DNA of 37,454 bases, from the NCBI GenBank assembly GCA_002347685.1, contig DDWS01000018.1, positions 1-37,454 on the forward strand. Direction: 5' to 3'. Every line of letters begins with the position of its first letter. Positions within the stretch are counted from its first letter, which is position 1. Positions 31,454-37,454 of the stretch are shown here, in pieces. This stretch comes from Syntrophaceae bacterium UBA2280 (GTDB lineage: Bacteria > Desulfobacterota > Syntrophia > Syntrophales > Smithellaceae). The translations under genes and the position numbers were made by a program. The notes below the pieces were generated by a model, which had not been told where the DNA came from, did no database searches, and saw only the letters and a program-made list of their open reading frames with translations.

Positions 31454-31620
31454 AGGACACCTCCCCGGGGGAATTTTGATCGAATACTCCCACAGACCAA
31501 GGAGCTTGTCAAGCGAGTGGAACACGCAGGCGAGTGTCTTTTTGATTGCAATGTTTTCTAGAAGCTGTAAAATTCGCGAATAAGGACTGCCGCGGGATTT
31601 ACGAAAAGCCTTCTTTTACT

Positions 31621-31648
31621 TTGACGACATGCATGGATTTACTATAAA
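31621..31648 (+). promoter_or_regulatory. Sigma-70 promoter of the LsrG-like/ADH/peptidase run
   Basis: TTGACG (31621-31626) and TATAAA (31643-31648) are separated by 16 nt. The expected transcript start near 31655 is followed by AGGAGG (31662-31667) and the ATG at 31674. This layout also rules out the in-frame ATG at 31629 as the start, since it lies between the two boxes. Confidence 0.75.
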
Positions 31649-31673
31649 CACTTTTTTGAACAGGAGGTCTTTG

Positions 31674-31988
31674 ATGTTTGTCACCATTGTCAATATCGTT
31701 GTGAAACCAGAAAACATTGATCAGTTTATTGAAGCCACCGTTGAAAATCACCGGCACTCGATCAAAGAAAAAGGAAACCTGCGGTTTGACGTGCTACAGC
31801 ACCGCGACAACCCGTCGGCATTCACTTTATATGAAGCCTATGACTCCGATGAGGCATCGGCCGAGCATAAAAAGACCGCTCATTATTTAAAGTGGCGTCA
31901 GGCTGTTGAACCCTGGATGTCTGAGCCGCGCCGGGGTATCGCACATAAGATTGTCGTGCCTGTGGAAAGATCCGCATGGAACCGATAA
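31674..31988 (+). CDS. LsrG-like antibiotic-biosynthesis-monooxygenase (ABM) domain protein
   Basis: A 104-aa single-domain ferredoxin-like protein. It matches the LsrG/YgiN pattern closely: V-T-I-V-N-I-V-V at the start, N-L-R-F-D-V-L-Q, Y-E-A-Y, H-K-K-T-A-H-Y and a final P-R-x-G. LsrG isomerises a phosphorylated autoinducer-2 breakdown product; other relatives are cofactor-free monooxygenases or isomerases. No other lsr genes are here, so an AI-2 role is not supported by context. It overlaps the alcohol dehydrogenase gene by 13 bp, indicating coupled translation and probably a shared pathway. Confidence 0.82.
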   Translation: MFVTIVNIVVKPENIDQFIEATVENHRHSIKEKGNLRFDVLQHRDNPSAFTLYEAYDSDEASAEHKKTAHYLKWRQAVEPWMSEPRRGIAHKIVVPVERSAWNR

Positions 31989-33151
31989 GCGCTTTTTACA
32001 TCGCCGGCCTGCCCAGAATATTTTTCGGCACCGGTACTTTTTCCGGACTTCATAAAATCATACAGCCTTATGGTCATGATGCGCTCATCATCACCGGCGG
32101 CGAATCGCTGAAAAAGTCCGGGCGTCTGGATGCGCTGACCCTGCAGCTTGATCAGGGAAAGATCCGATACAGGACCGTCTCCGTGCGGGGCGAACCCACA
32201 GCGAAATCCATCGATACCATTGCCTCTGAGTTTCGCAAGACCCCCGTCAGCGTCGTTGTGGCCATCGGCGGCGGCAGTGTTCTGGACTGCGGAAAAGCTG
32301 TAGCTGCCATGCTGGCCGAGACGGGTTCTGTCTGCGACTACCTGGAGGATGTTGGAGACCGAAAACCTTCCGGAGCAAAAGTCCCGTTTATCGCCGTTCC
32401 CACCACCGCCGGCACGGGAAGTGAGGCCACAAAAAATGCCGTCGTGTGCGACCGGAGCAAGAGCTATAAAAAATCTCTCCGGCATGACGCCTATATGCCC
32501 GATGCGGCCGTTGTCGATCCGGAACTGACGCTGGGCGCGCCACGGCAGATTACCGCCGCCTGCGGACTGGATGCCGTCGCGCAGTTGATCGAATCCTACA
32601 CGTCCACCAGGGCAAATGTTTTTACCGATTCGCTGGCCCTAAAGGCGCTTTTGCTCGCATCCGAAAGCCTGCTTCCCCTTTGCCTTGATCGCAAAAACGA
32701 TATCTCCCTGCGCGGGAAAATGTCCTATGCGGCGCTCATCTCCGGCATCACGCTCAGCCACGCGGGGCTCGGCGCCGTGCATGGCATGGCGGGCCCCCTG
32801 GGCGGATTGTTTCCCGTGCCGCACGGTGTGGCCTGCGGGAAACTCCTGCATCCGGTGATGTCCTTAGTGATCAAAAAAATTATCGATGAAAACAACATCG
32901 CCGCCCAAAAGCGCTTCGCCGATATCGGTAGACTGTTGACCGTTGAGGCAGGCGGTGAAGATGTCTTCTACTGCAGACACTTTTTAGATGTTCTCCACAC
33001 GTGGACGCAGACCCTGGAACTTCCGCAACTTTCGTGTTTTGGTATGACGGCGGCTGACATTGAAAAAATCAGCTCCCTGGCGGACAGTAAAAACAGCCCC
33101 GCCGTTCTTTCCAGAGAAGAGATGAACATGATTCTTGAAAGCGTTTTGTAA
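31976..33151 (+). CDS. Iron-type alcohol dehydrogenase with altered metal site
   Basis: A 391-aa group III alcohol dehydrogenase. The NAD motif I-G-G-G-S-V-L-D-C-G-K (97-107) and P-T-T-A-G-T-G-S-E (142-150) are present. Three of four metal ligands are kept: Asp199, His269 in A-V-H-G-M-A and His283 in V-P-H-G. The position four residues after Asp199, normally His, is Gln203. This may change metal choice or activity. It shares the family fold with the enzyme at 19992-21287 but is clearly diverged. Its start overlaps the LsrG-like gene, and its end lies 55 bp before the peptidase start. Alcohol or ketoaldehyde substrates are possible. Confidence 0.88.
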   Translation: MEPISAFYIAGLPRIFFGTGTFSGLHKIIQPYGHDALIITGGESLKKSGRLDALTLQLDQGKIRYRTVSVRGEPTAKSIDTIASEFRKTPVSVVVAIGGGSVLDCGKAVAAMLAETGSVCDYLEDVGDRKPSGAKVPFIAVPTTAGTGSEATKNAVVCDRSKSYKKSLRHDAYMPDAAVVDPELTLGAPRQITAACGLDAVAQLIESYTSTRANVFTDSLALKALLLASESLLPLCLDRKNDISLRGKMSYAALISGITLSHAGLGAVHGMAGPLGGLFPVPHGVACGKLLHPVMSLVIKKIIDENNIAAQKRFADIGRLLTVEAGGEDVFYCRHFLDVLHTWTQTLELPQLSCFGMTAADIEKISSLADSKNSPAVLSREEMNMILESVL

Positions 33152-33206
33152 CAGGCAACATCAATCAGACGGGATCCTCATTTTCATAGACAGCAAGGCA
33201 TTCGCG

Positions 33207-34445
33207 ATGAGCAAACATACCGCGCATAAAATTCCCGACCTGTCCGAGCATGTCCGCCATGCGCTGGCATTCACCGATGATATTGTCAGAAATTTCCCGA
33301 ACCGGCTGGCGGGGAGCGATTCGTGCAACAAGGCCGGCGAAACAATCGCGAATGAATTTTCAAAACATTGTGACGACCATTCCGTCAAGCGCGAATCCTT
33401 TGAGTTTCATCCCGCAGCCTTCATAAAAATCATCCGGCCCGGGGTGCTGCTTTATTTATTTGCCGTTGTCTTCATTTATTTGAAAATGCCCGCTGTTTCG
33501 CTTCTTTGCCTGCTTTTACTTCTTTTCATGTTTTTCTCTCAAATTGTTTTTTATCAAAAGATATTCGACCCTTTTTTTCCCGTGGCAAAGGGATATAATG
33601 TTTTCGGGACTGTTGAACCGGCAGGCCACGTCCGCCAGCAGATCATCCTGTGTGGCCATCACGATGCCGCCTACGTGTTTCATTACATGGCCCTGTCACC
33701 CCGTTTATATCCGTTGATTGTTTTCGGCGGCCTTGCGCCGTGCCTGACGGGAATCGGTCTTTCCATCGCCTGCATTATCACGGGGGACACGCCCTCGTGG
33801 ATCCCCGCTGTCATGACTGTGGCGGCTATTCCGGTGATGCCGCTGTGGTGGTTTACGACAGATGCCGTCTCCCCCGGCGCCGGAGATAACATGATTGCCG
33901 TAGCGCTGATAAACGAGATCACCCGCATCCTCGCAAAAAGCAAGGAATCGGGGAACCCTTTGCTCAACCATACCAGAATCGTATGCCTTTCCGTGGATGC
34001 GGAAGAAAGCGGTTTGAGGGGATCCATGGCCTACGTCACGCGTCATGCAGACCAGATGGCTGGCATAAAATCCTATGCTTTGTGCTTCGATACTTTATAT
34101 CAGGCCGATAAATTGATTTTTTTCAACAACGACATGAATTTGACCACAGATCTTTCGGACGCCATGGCCGGCGATTTGGCCGGCATTGCCGGGGAGATGG
34201 GATACGGCGCCCGCGTCACCCGGATGCCCTGGGGCGCAGGCAGCACCGACGCGGCATCATTTGCCAGGGGCGGAATTGAAACCACCTGCATGCTCGCCTT
34301 TGATCTCAAAGCGGGAAAACTGCCGCAGGACTTTGTCTATCACACCTCAAAAGACACCACGGACGCCATTGAACCGGCCGTGGTGGAACAGGCCATCCAT
34401 GTAACGATGGCGTATATCCTGAAGAAGGATAAAGAAATAATCTGA
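33207..34445 (+). CDS. Membrane-embedded M28-family zinc peptidase
   Basis: A 412-aa protein starting at 33207, where the coding domain begins; the frame opens further upstream at 33135 inside the alcohol dehydrogenase gene but without a ribosome site. Zinc-site residues of M28 peptidases are in order: H-H-D (151-153), P-G-A-G-D-N (Asp227), the catalytic E-E (266-267), F-D-T (Asp295) and a late Y-H-T-S (~379). Two hydrophobic regions interrupt the domain (about 77-117 and 165-215, roughly two helices each), so it is an integral membrane peptidase or amidase rather than a secreted aminopeptidase. The substrate is unknown. It is the last gene of the run begun at 31674. Confidence 0.82.
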   Translation: MSKHTAHKIPDLSEHVRHALAFTDDIVRNFPNRLAGSDSCNKAGETIANEFSKHCDDHSVKRESFEFHPAAFIKIIRPGVLLYLFAVVFIYLKMPAVSLLCLLLLLFMFFSQIVFYQKIFDPFFPVAKGYNVFGTVEPAGHVRQQIILCGHHDAAYVFHYMALSPRLYPLIVFGGLAPCLTGIGLSIACIITGDTPSWIPAVMTVAAIPVMPLWWFTTDAVSPGAGDNMIAVALINEITRILAKSKESGNPLLNHTRIVCLSVDAEESGLRGSMAYVTRHADQMAGIKSYALCFDTLYQADKLIFFNNDMNLTTDLSDAMAGDLAGIAGEMGYGARVTRMPWGAGSTDAASFARGGIETTCMLAFDLKAGKLPQDFVYHTSKDTTDAIEPAVVEQAIHVTMAYILKKDKEII

Positions 34446-34525
34446 TCCCTGCTCAAACTGTCAGCGGGGAATCACGAAGCAGCAAAAAAGCGGACTCTGC
34501 TCAATCGAATCCACATAGAATCGTG

Positions 34526-34762
34526 TCATACTTCCAGATATTTCGCTCTCACCTCGTTATTGTTTTTGAGTTCTTCGACCGTGCCCTGATAACCGATATG
34601 GGCCTTGCCCATCAGGTACACGCGGTGGGCTAAAGACAGGGCCACCTTCAGGTTATGCTCGACCAGCAGAATCGACACGCCGGACAGAAACCGCCCCTGC
34701 TGATCGCACCGCTCCCCCAGCCTCGAAAAGTGACTGTAGATGCGGTCTATGTTCCAGACATT
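34526..34762 (-). pseudogene. Decayed LivF-type ABC transporter ATPase fragment with internal deletion
   Basis: The last ~79 codons before the stop at 34526 resemble the branched-chain amino-acid ATPase LivF: a piece W-N-I-D-R-I-Y-S-H-F-S-R-L-G-E-R ending in L-S-G (start of the ABC signature), joined directly to S-I-L-L-V-E-H-N, the H-loop strand, and a normal C-terminus with R-V-Y-L-M, G-T-V-E-E-L and V-R-A-K-Y-L. The rest of the signature motif, Walker B and D-loop (about 45-50 residues) are missing at the L-S-G/V-S junction, and the N-terminal half with Walker A is absent. It cannot be functional. An open frame continues upstream to 35020, but that part is out-of-frame thiolase sequence. 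A LivH gene begins 2.6 kb away on the other strand. Confidence 0.8.
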
Positions 34763-34786
34763 GGTGTTGCCGGGGTTCTTGATGAT

Positions 34787-34836
34787 CCCGTCCAGTTGGC
34801 AGCCCCGCCTTGCGCAGGATTCACCAACTGGACGGG
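34787..34836. repeat. Perfect 13-bp inverted repeat at the thiolase/LivF-remnant border
   Basis: CCCGTCCAGTTGG (34787-34799) and CCAACTGGACGGG (34824-34836) are perfect complements around a 24-nt loop, starting 6 bp after the thiolase stop. It has no T-tract on either side, so as a terminator it would be atypical. It marks the breakpoint where the LivF remnant begins. Confidence 0.75.
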
Positions 34837-34842
34837 AAACAC

Positions 34843-36057
34843 TTAGCGCTGCAGATTTTCGATGACCGTTGCGACCCCTAAACCACCGCCGCAGCAGGAA
34901 CTGAAGCAGCCGTACTTGCCGCCCCTGCGGATTAATTCCTTCATGGTGAACAGACACAGACGAGCCCCCGACGCGCCGTTGGGATGACCGAAAGCAATCG
35001 CGCCGCCGTTGGGGTTCCATTTGTCCCAGTCCACTTTTTCACCTGTCTGTTTTTCCAGTTCCGCGGCAACCGCAAGGTTCTGCACGGCAAAGGCCTCGTT
35101 GCATTCCATAACGTCCATTTCCGAAAGCTTCCGATCGGCGCGCTTCAGAGCCAGCGGCACGGCATAAGCCGGACCGATGCCCATGATCTTGGGATCGACC
35201 CCATAATCGCCGCCGGCAATCCATCTGGCCATTGGTTTGTATCCCAGCTGCTCCGCTCTCTCCCGGGTCATCATCAGGACAAAGGCCGCGCCGTCATTGC
35301 GACCGGAAGCGTTTCCGGCTGTGACCGTTCCGTCCTTGATGAATGCAGGCGGCAGGGCCGACAAGGCCTCCATGGAGGTCATGCGGGGATGCTCGTCCAC
35401 CTTGAACTCAAGGGGCGGATTTTTCTTGCCCTGGGGGACCATCACAGGAACGATTTCGTCCACAAAATAACCTGCATCAATGGCTTTCTTCGCCAGGATC
35501 TGGCTTCGCAGGCCAAACTCATCTTGTGCCTGACGTGATATGTTATACATCTTCTGCAGGGCCTCCGCCGTCATACCCATGTTCATCGTCGCCGGATCAA
35601 GCGTGGGGGACAGCGACGGCGCAAGGGGGAAGGGGGGAATCATCTTAAACGGCTCCGTGGACATGGAAAATTTGCATGGGGTCTGACTGTAGGATTCCAT
35701 GCCGCCTGCAATCATGATGTCCGCATGGTCGCACAGGATTCTATAGGCGGCATGGTTAATTGAATCAATCGCTGAACCGCATTGCATTTCGATATAAGAC
35801 GCAGATGTGCTTTCGGGCAGCCCGCCGGCAAGGGTCACCCAGCGGGCAAGGTTCAGTGCCGAGTTTCCGGAATTTGCCGACCCCGCATAAACGGCATCGA
35901 CAACACCACCCTTTTCCAGAATTTTTGTTTTCTCGATCAGGCCTTTCAGGGCAAGGCCGCCCAATTGCTCAATTGTAAAGTTCCGCAGGGTCTTCCCCAA
36001 TGTTCCAAATGCGGTACGCGCACCATCAACAAATACAACATCTCTTTTACTCATCAT
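34843..36057 (-). CDS. Thiolase (acetyl-CoA acetyltransferase family)
   Basis: A 404-aa full-length thiolase. The acyl-accepting Cys93 is in M-Q-C-G-S-A, the catalytic His358 in G-H-P-N-G-A-S-G-A-R, and the second Cys389 in S-C-C-G-G-G-L-G. It cleaves 3-ketoacyl-CoA to acetyl-CoA and a shortened acyl-CoA, or works in reverse. The start is an ATG doublet preceded by GGAG. With the enoyl-CoA hydratase at 1.0 kb it could provide beta-oxidation steps for acids activated in operon A, but it is physically separate. A TetR gene on the same strand lies 163 bp upstream and may control it. Confidence 0.93.
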   Translation of the reverse strand: MMSKRDVVFVDGARTAFGTLGKTLRNFTIEQLGGLALKGLIEKTKILEKGGVVDAVYAGSANSGNSALNLARWVTLAGGLPESTSASYIEMQCGSAIDSINHAAYRILCDHADIMIAGGMESYSQTPCKFSMSTEPFKMIPPFPLAPSLSPTLDPATMNMGMTAEALQKMYNISRQAQDEFGLRSQILAKKAIDAGYFVDEIVPVMVPQGKKNPPLEFKVDEHPRMTSMEALSALPPAFIKDGTVTAGNASGRNDGAAFVLMMTRERAEQLGYKPMARWIAGGDYGVDPKIMGIGPAYAVPLALKRADRKLSEMDVMECNEAFAVQNLAVAAELEKQTGEKVDWDKWNPNGGAIAFGHPNGASGARLCLFTMKELIRRGGKYGCFSSCCGGGLGVATVIENLQR

Positions 36058-36220
36058 CTCACTCCTGAATATTTATTTAGTTAATTTATCCGCTGCCTGG
36101 AAAAGCAATTTTCAGGCTACTTCTAAACATTCTTACATCAGCCGCAAGAAGTTGTTCCGGGAAGACGGCACGTCCGATCTACTGTTGAACAATAGAGCGC
36201 TGGCGCGCCGCGAATCGTGA

Positions 36221-36871
36221 TCAGGCCATAATGCCTTGTAAAATGTACGTTTCGAGAAAATTTTCAAGTTCTTTGTCCGAATACTTTCCCTGGAACGTCC
36301 AACCGCGCATAGTCAGGATGATCAGCTGAAAAAAAATCATACTGGCAGCAAAGAAAGGATCTTGCGTCTTGAACACCCCCTGTTCAATACCCCTCTGAAT
36401 GATTTTGGCCAGTCCCTCAATTTGCGTCAATTCAATTTGCTTCGCCCGTTCCAGGTTTTCTTTAGACAGGAGCCACGATTCGCGATACATTAAGTGAATT
36501 TCATCATGAAAAATTTTGACATTCTTTACGGAACCCTGAATAAATAACCGAAACTGATCCATCGGATTCTCATCAATCTCATTATCCTGAATTTCCATGG
36601 TTTCCTGCACATGCCGGTGGTAAACTTCGAACACGAGGGAAAGAATGTCTTCCTTTTTTGAAATATAGTCATACAGGTTTCCCACAGCCATGCCCGTGGC
36701 CCTGGAGATTTCGCGCATGGTGGTCTGGGCAAAGCCCTTCTTGATGAACAATTTTGCCGATTTTTTTGCAATCAGGAGGTGTTTCTTTTTGACAAGATCG
36801 GGATTTTTTATGCGGCTGGAGATCGTATCATTGATCTTCTTTTTATCGGTGATCTTTCTGCTGCTCTTCAT
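36221..36871 (-). CDS. TetR-family regulator upstream of thiolase and LivH
   Basis: A 216-aa regulator. The frame extends to 36895, but the ATG at 36871 has GGGAGG 8 nt upstream, so this start is chosen. After a strongly basic N-terminal tail (about 30 residues), the TetR helix-turn-helix is at about residues 49-74 (T-T-M-R-E-I-S-R-A-T-G-M-A-V-G-N-L-Y-D-Y-I) and a helical ligand domain follows. In many relatives next to thiolase and branched-chain transporter genes the ligand is an acyl-CoA; that is inference. Palindromes at 37034 and 37067, between it and LivH, are its likely operators. Confidence 0.9.
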   Translation of the reverse strand: MKSSRKITDKKKINDTISSRIKNPDLVKKKHLLIAKKSAKLFIKKGFAQTTMREISRATGMAVGNLYDYISKKEDILSLVFEVYHRHVQETMEIQDNEIDENPMDQFRLFIQGSVKNVKIFHDEIHLMYRESWLLSKENLERAKQIELTQIEGLAKIIQRGIEQGVFKTQDPFFAASMIFFQLIILTMRGWTFQGKYSDKELENFLETYILQGIMA

Positions 36872-36989
36872 AAGCCTATCCTCCCGTTTCGCCATGTTGT
36901 GGAAAATATATCCATAGAATCAAGCCAGTACAAAAATATCATTTATTGAGTACATATCAGCTAATAAAAATAAAATAAAGATTTAAAAA

Positions 36990-37017
36990 TTGCTTGCGCC
37001 AAAACTCTGTTTATGAT
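36990..37017 (+). promoter_or_regulatory. Candidate promoter for the LivH operon
   Basis: TTGCTT (36990-36995) and TATGAT (37012-37017) with a 16-nt spacer point toward LivH. The expected start of transcription near 37024 is about 10 bp before the palindrome at 37034, so repressor binding would block it. The 492-bp gap 36872-37363 otherwise shows AT-rich sequence and the two operator candidates, and no gene. Confidence 0.5.
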
Positions 37018-37033
37018 AGCCAGAAAAAAAAGC

Positions 37034-37045
37034 GAACGGTCGTTC
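37034..37045. promoter_or_regulatory. TetR-type operator palindrome 1
   Basis: GAACG-GT-CGTTC is a short palindrome with perfect 5-bp arms, typical of TetR operators. It lies just downstream of the candidate LivH promoter and 163 bp upstream of the divergent TetR gene. Confidence 0.6.
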
Positions 37046-37066
37046 TTTTTTTGAAAGATTTTGCAA

Positions 37067-37095
37067 TGAACGATTGTTTTATCATCCATCGTTCA
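37067..37095. promoter_or_regulatory. Second operator candidate with the same half-site
   Basis: TGAACGAT (37067-37074) and ATCGTTCA (37088-37095) are perfect inverted arms around 13 nt. The core GAACG half-site is the same as in the palindrome at 37034, which suggests one regulator binds both and may bend or loop the DNA between. Confidence 0.5.
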
Positions 37096-37363
37096 GGCTC
37101 GATAAGAAGTTCTTTGGAAAAAGGGCACAGCGGAAGTCATGTGAGAATCTTTGACCCTCCGTACGAGTAAAAAAGGCTTCCCATCAGGAGATTGAATTTC
37201 TGACGTGACTGGACGGTACGGTTTCGGGAACTGCTTCCGGAAGGCATCGTGACCTTGAACCTTAAAAAGCGTGCTTCACTACATCATTATCATTGTGAAA
37301 TATTGTCCCATGGCACCGCGTAACGGGACAGAGCTTTGAAATCAATCAGGAAAGGATAAATCC

Positions 37364-37454
37364 ATGGATCCAACAACAGCGATGTACGTTTCACAGGGGA
37401 TACACGGGATAGCTTACGGGATGGTGCTGTTTCTCATTGCCTCGGGGCTGACCA
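37364..37454 (+). CDS. LivH-type branched-chain amino-acid ABC permease (start only)
   Basis: Only the first 30 codons are in the window. They encode a short polar start followed by H-G-I-A-Y-G-M-V-L-F-L-I-A-S-G-L-T, the typical first helix of LivH permeases. The ATG follows an AGGAAAGGA ribosome site. Homologues move branched-chain amino acids or, in catabolic clusters, short organic acids. The LivF remnant at 34.5 kb shows that another copy of such a transporter once lay nearby. Confidence 0.72.
   Translation, partial: MDPTTAMYVSQGIHGIAYGMVLFLIASGLT

Noticed and set aside
31629..31673. Earlier ATG for the LsrG-like protein
   Set aside because: The ATG at 31629 lies between the -35 and -10 boxes and lacks a ribosome site, whereas the ATG at 31674 follows AGGAGG.
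34787..34836. Integron attC site
   Set aside because: The arms contain GTTGG and CCAAC, but the core R-Y-Y-Y-A-A-C and G-T-T-R-R-R-Y ends are in the wrong relative positions and there is no integrase or cassette array.
34763..35020. N-terminal extension of the LivF fragment's open frame
   Set aside because: This part is an alternative frame of the 3' end of the thiolase gene plus the inverted repeat and shows no ABC-transporter similarity.
1..37454. tRNA, rRNA, CRISPR arrays, insertion sequences, riboswitches
   Set aside because: I looked for regularly spaced repeats, transposase-like frames and cloverleaf-type sequence and saw none that I could support by eye.

Overview
The window looks like chromosomal DNA of a strictly anaerobic bacterium, most likely Desulfobacterota (deltaproteobacterial, in the broad range of Syntrophales or sulfate reducers). 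The reasons are an oxygen-sensitive glycyl radical enzyme with its radical-SAM activase, two tungsten-type aldehyde:ferredoxin oxidoreductases, several CoA-pathway enzymes, Hanks-type kinase signalling with PEGA and FHA domains, and roughly 50% GC. The taxonomic call is inference from gene content only. There are no rRNA or tRNA genes, no CRISPR arrays and no intact insertion sequences that I can see.

Left part (1-12 kb), mixed housekeeping and signalling: a patatin-like lipoprotein cut by the window edge, an enoyl-CoA hydratase, a Sel1-repeat lipoprotein, then a compact plus-strand set of Ser/Thr kinase, PP2C phosphatase and FHA protein. These are followed by an MFS transporter, a small cysteine-conserved protein of TIGR04076 type, a GlxA-like AraC regulator with a membrane-anchored methyltransferase, and a membrane diguanylate cyclase.

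Centre (12.1-27.2 kb), the most interesting part: two tandem minus-strand operons. Operon A (21.7 to 12.1 kb) reads small SCP2-like protein, iron alcohol dehydrogenase, AOR, GMC oxidoreductase with a four-cysteine motif, a second AOR, acyl-CoA ligase, SCP2 protein. Operon B (26.2 to 22.0 kb) reads a paralogous SCP2-like protein, a glycyl radical enzyme with an unusual cysteine-rich insert beside its active site, and the activase; a TetR regulator is divergent from it. A 139-bp direct repeat (about 86% identical) carrying palindromic TTAAG-type operators sits at both ends of operon B plus the tetR gene. Together the two operons could form a pathway in which a hydrophobic substrate, handled by SCP2-like carriers, is attacked by radical chemistry, oxidised alcohol to aldehyde to acid, and activated to a CoA thioester for beta-oxidation. 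The substrate cannot be read from the sequence.

Right part (27.4-37.5 kb): a large unknown protein with a degenerate nucleotide-cyclase-like region and TPR-like helices, a secreted lipoprotein-type FAD oxidoreductase, an LsrG-like/iron-ADH/M28 peptidase gene run with a clear promoter, a decayed fragment of a branched-chain amino-acid ABC transporter ATPase (LivF), a thiolase, a second TetR regulator with probable operators, and the start of a LivH-type permease running off the window.
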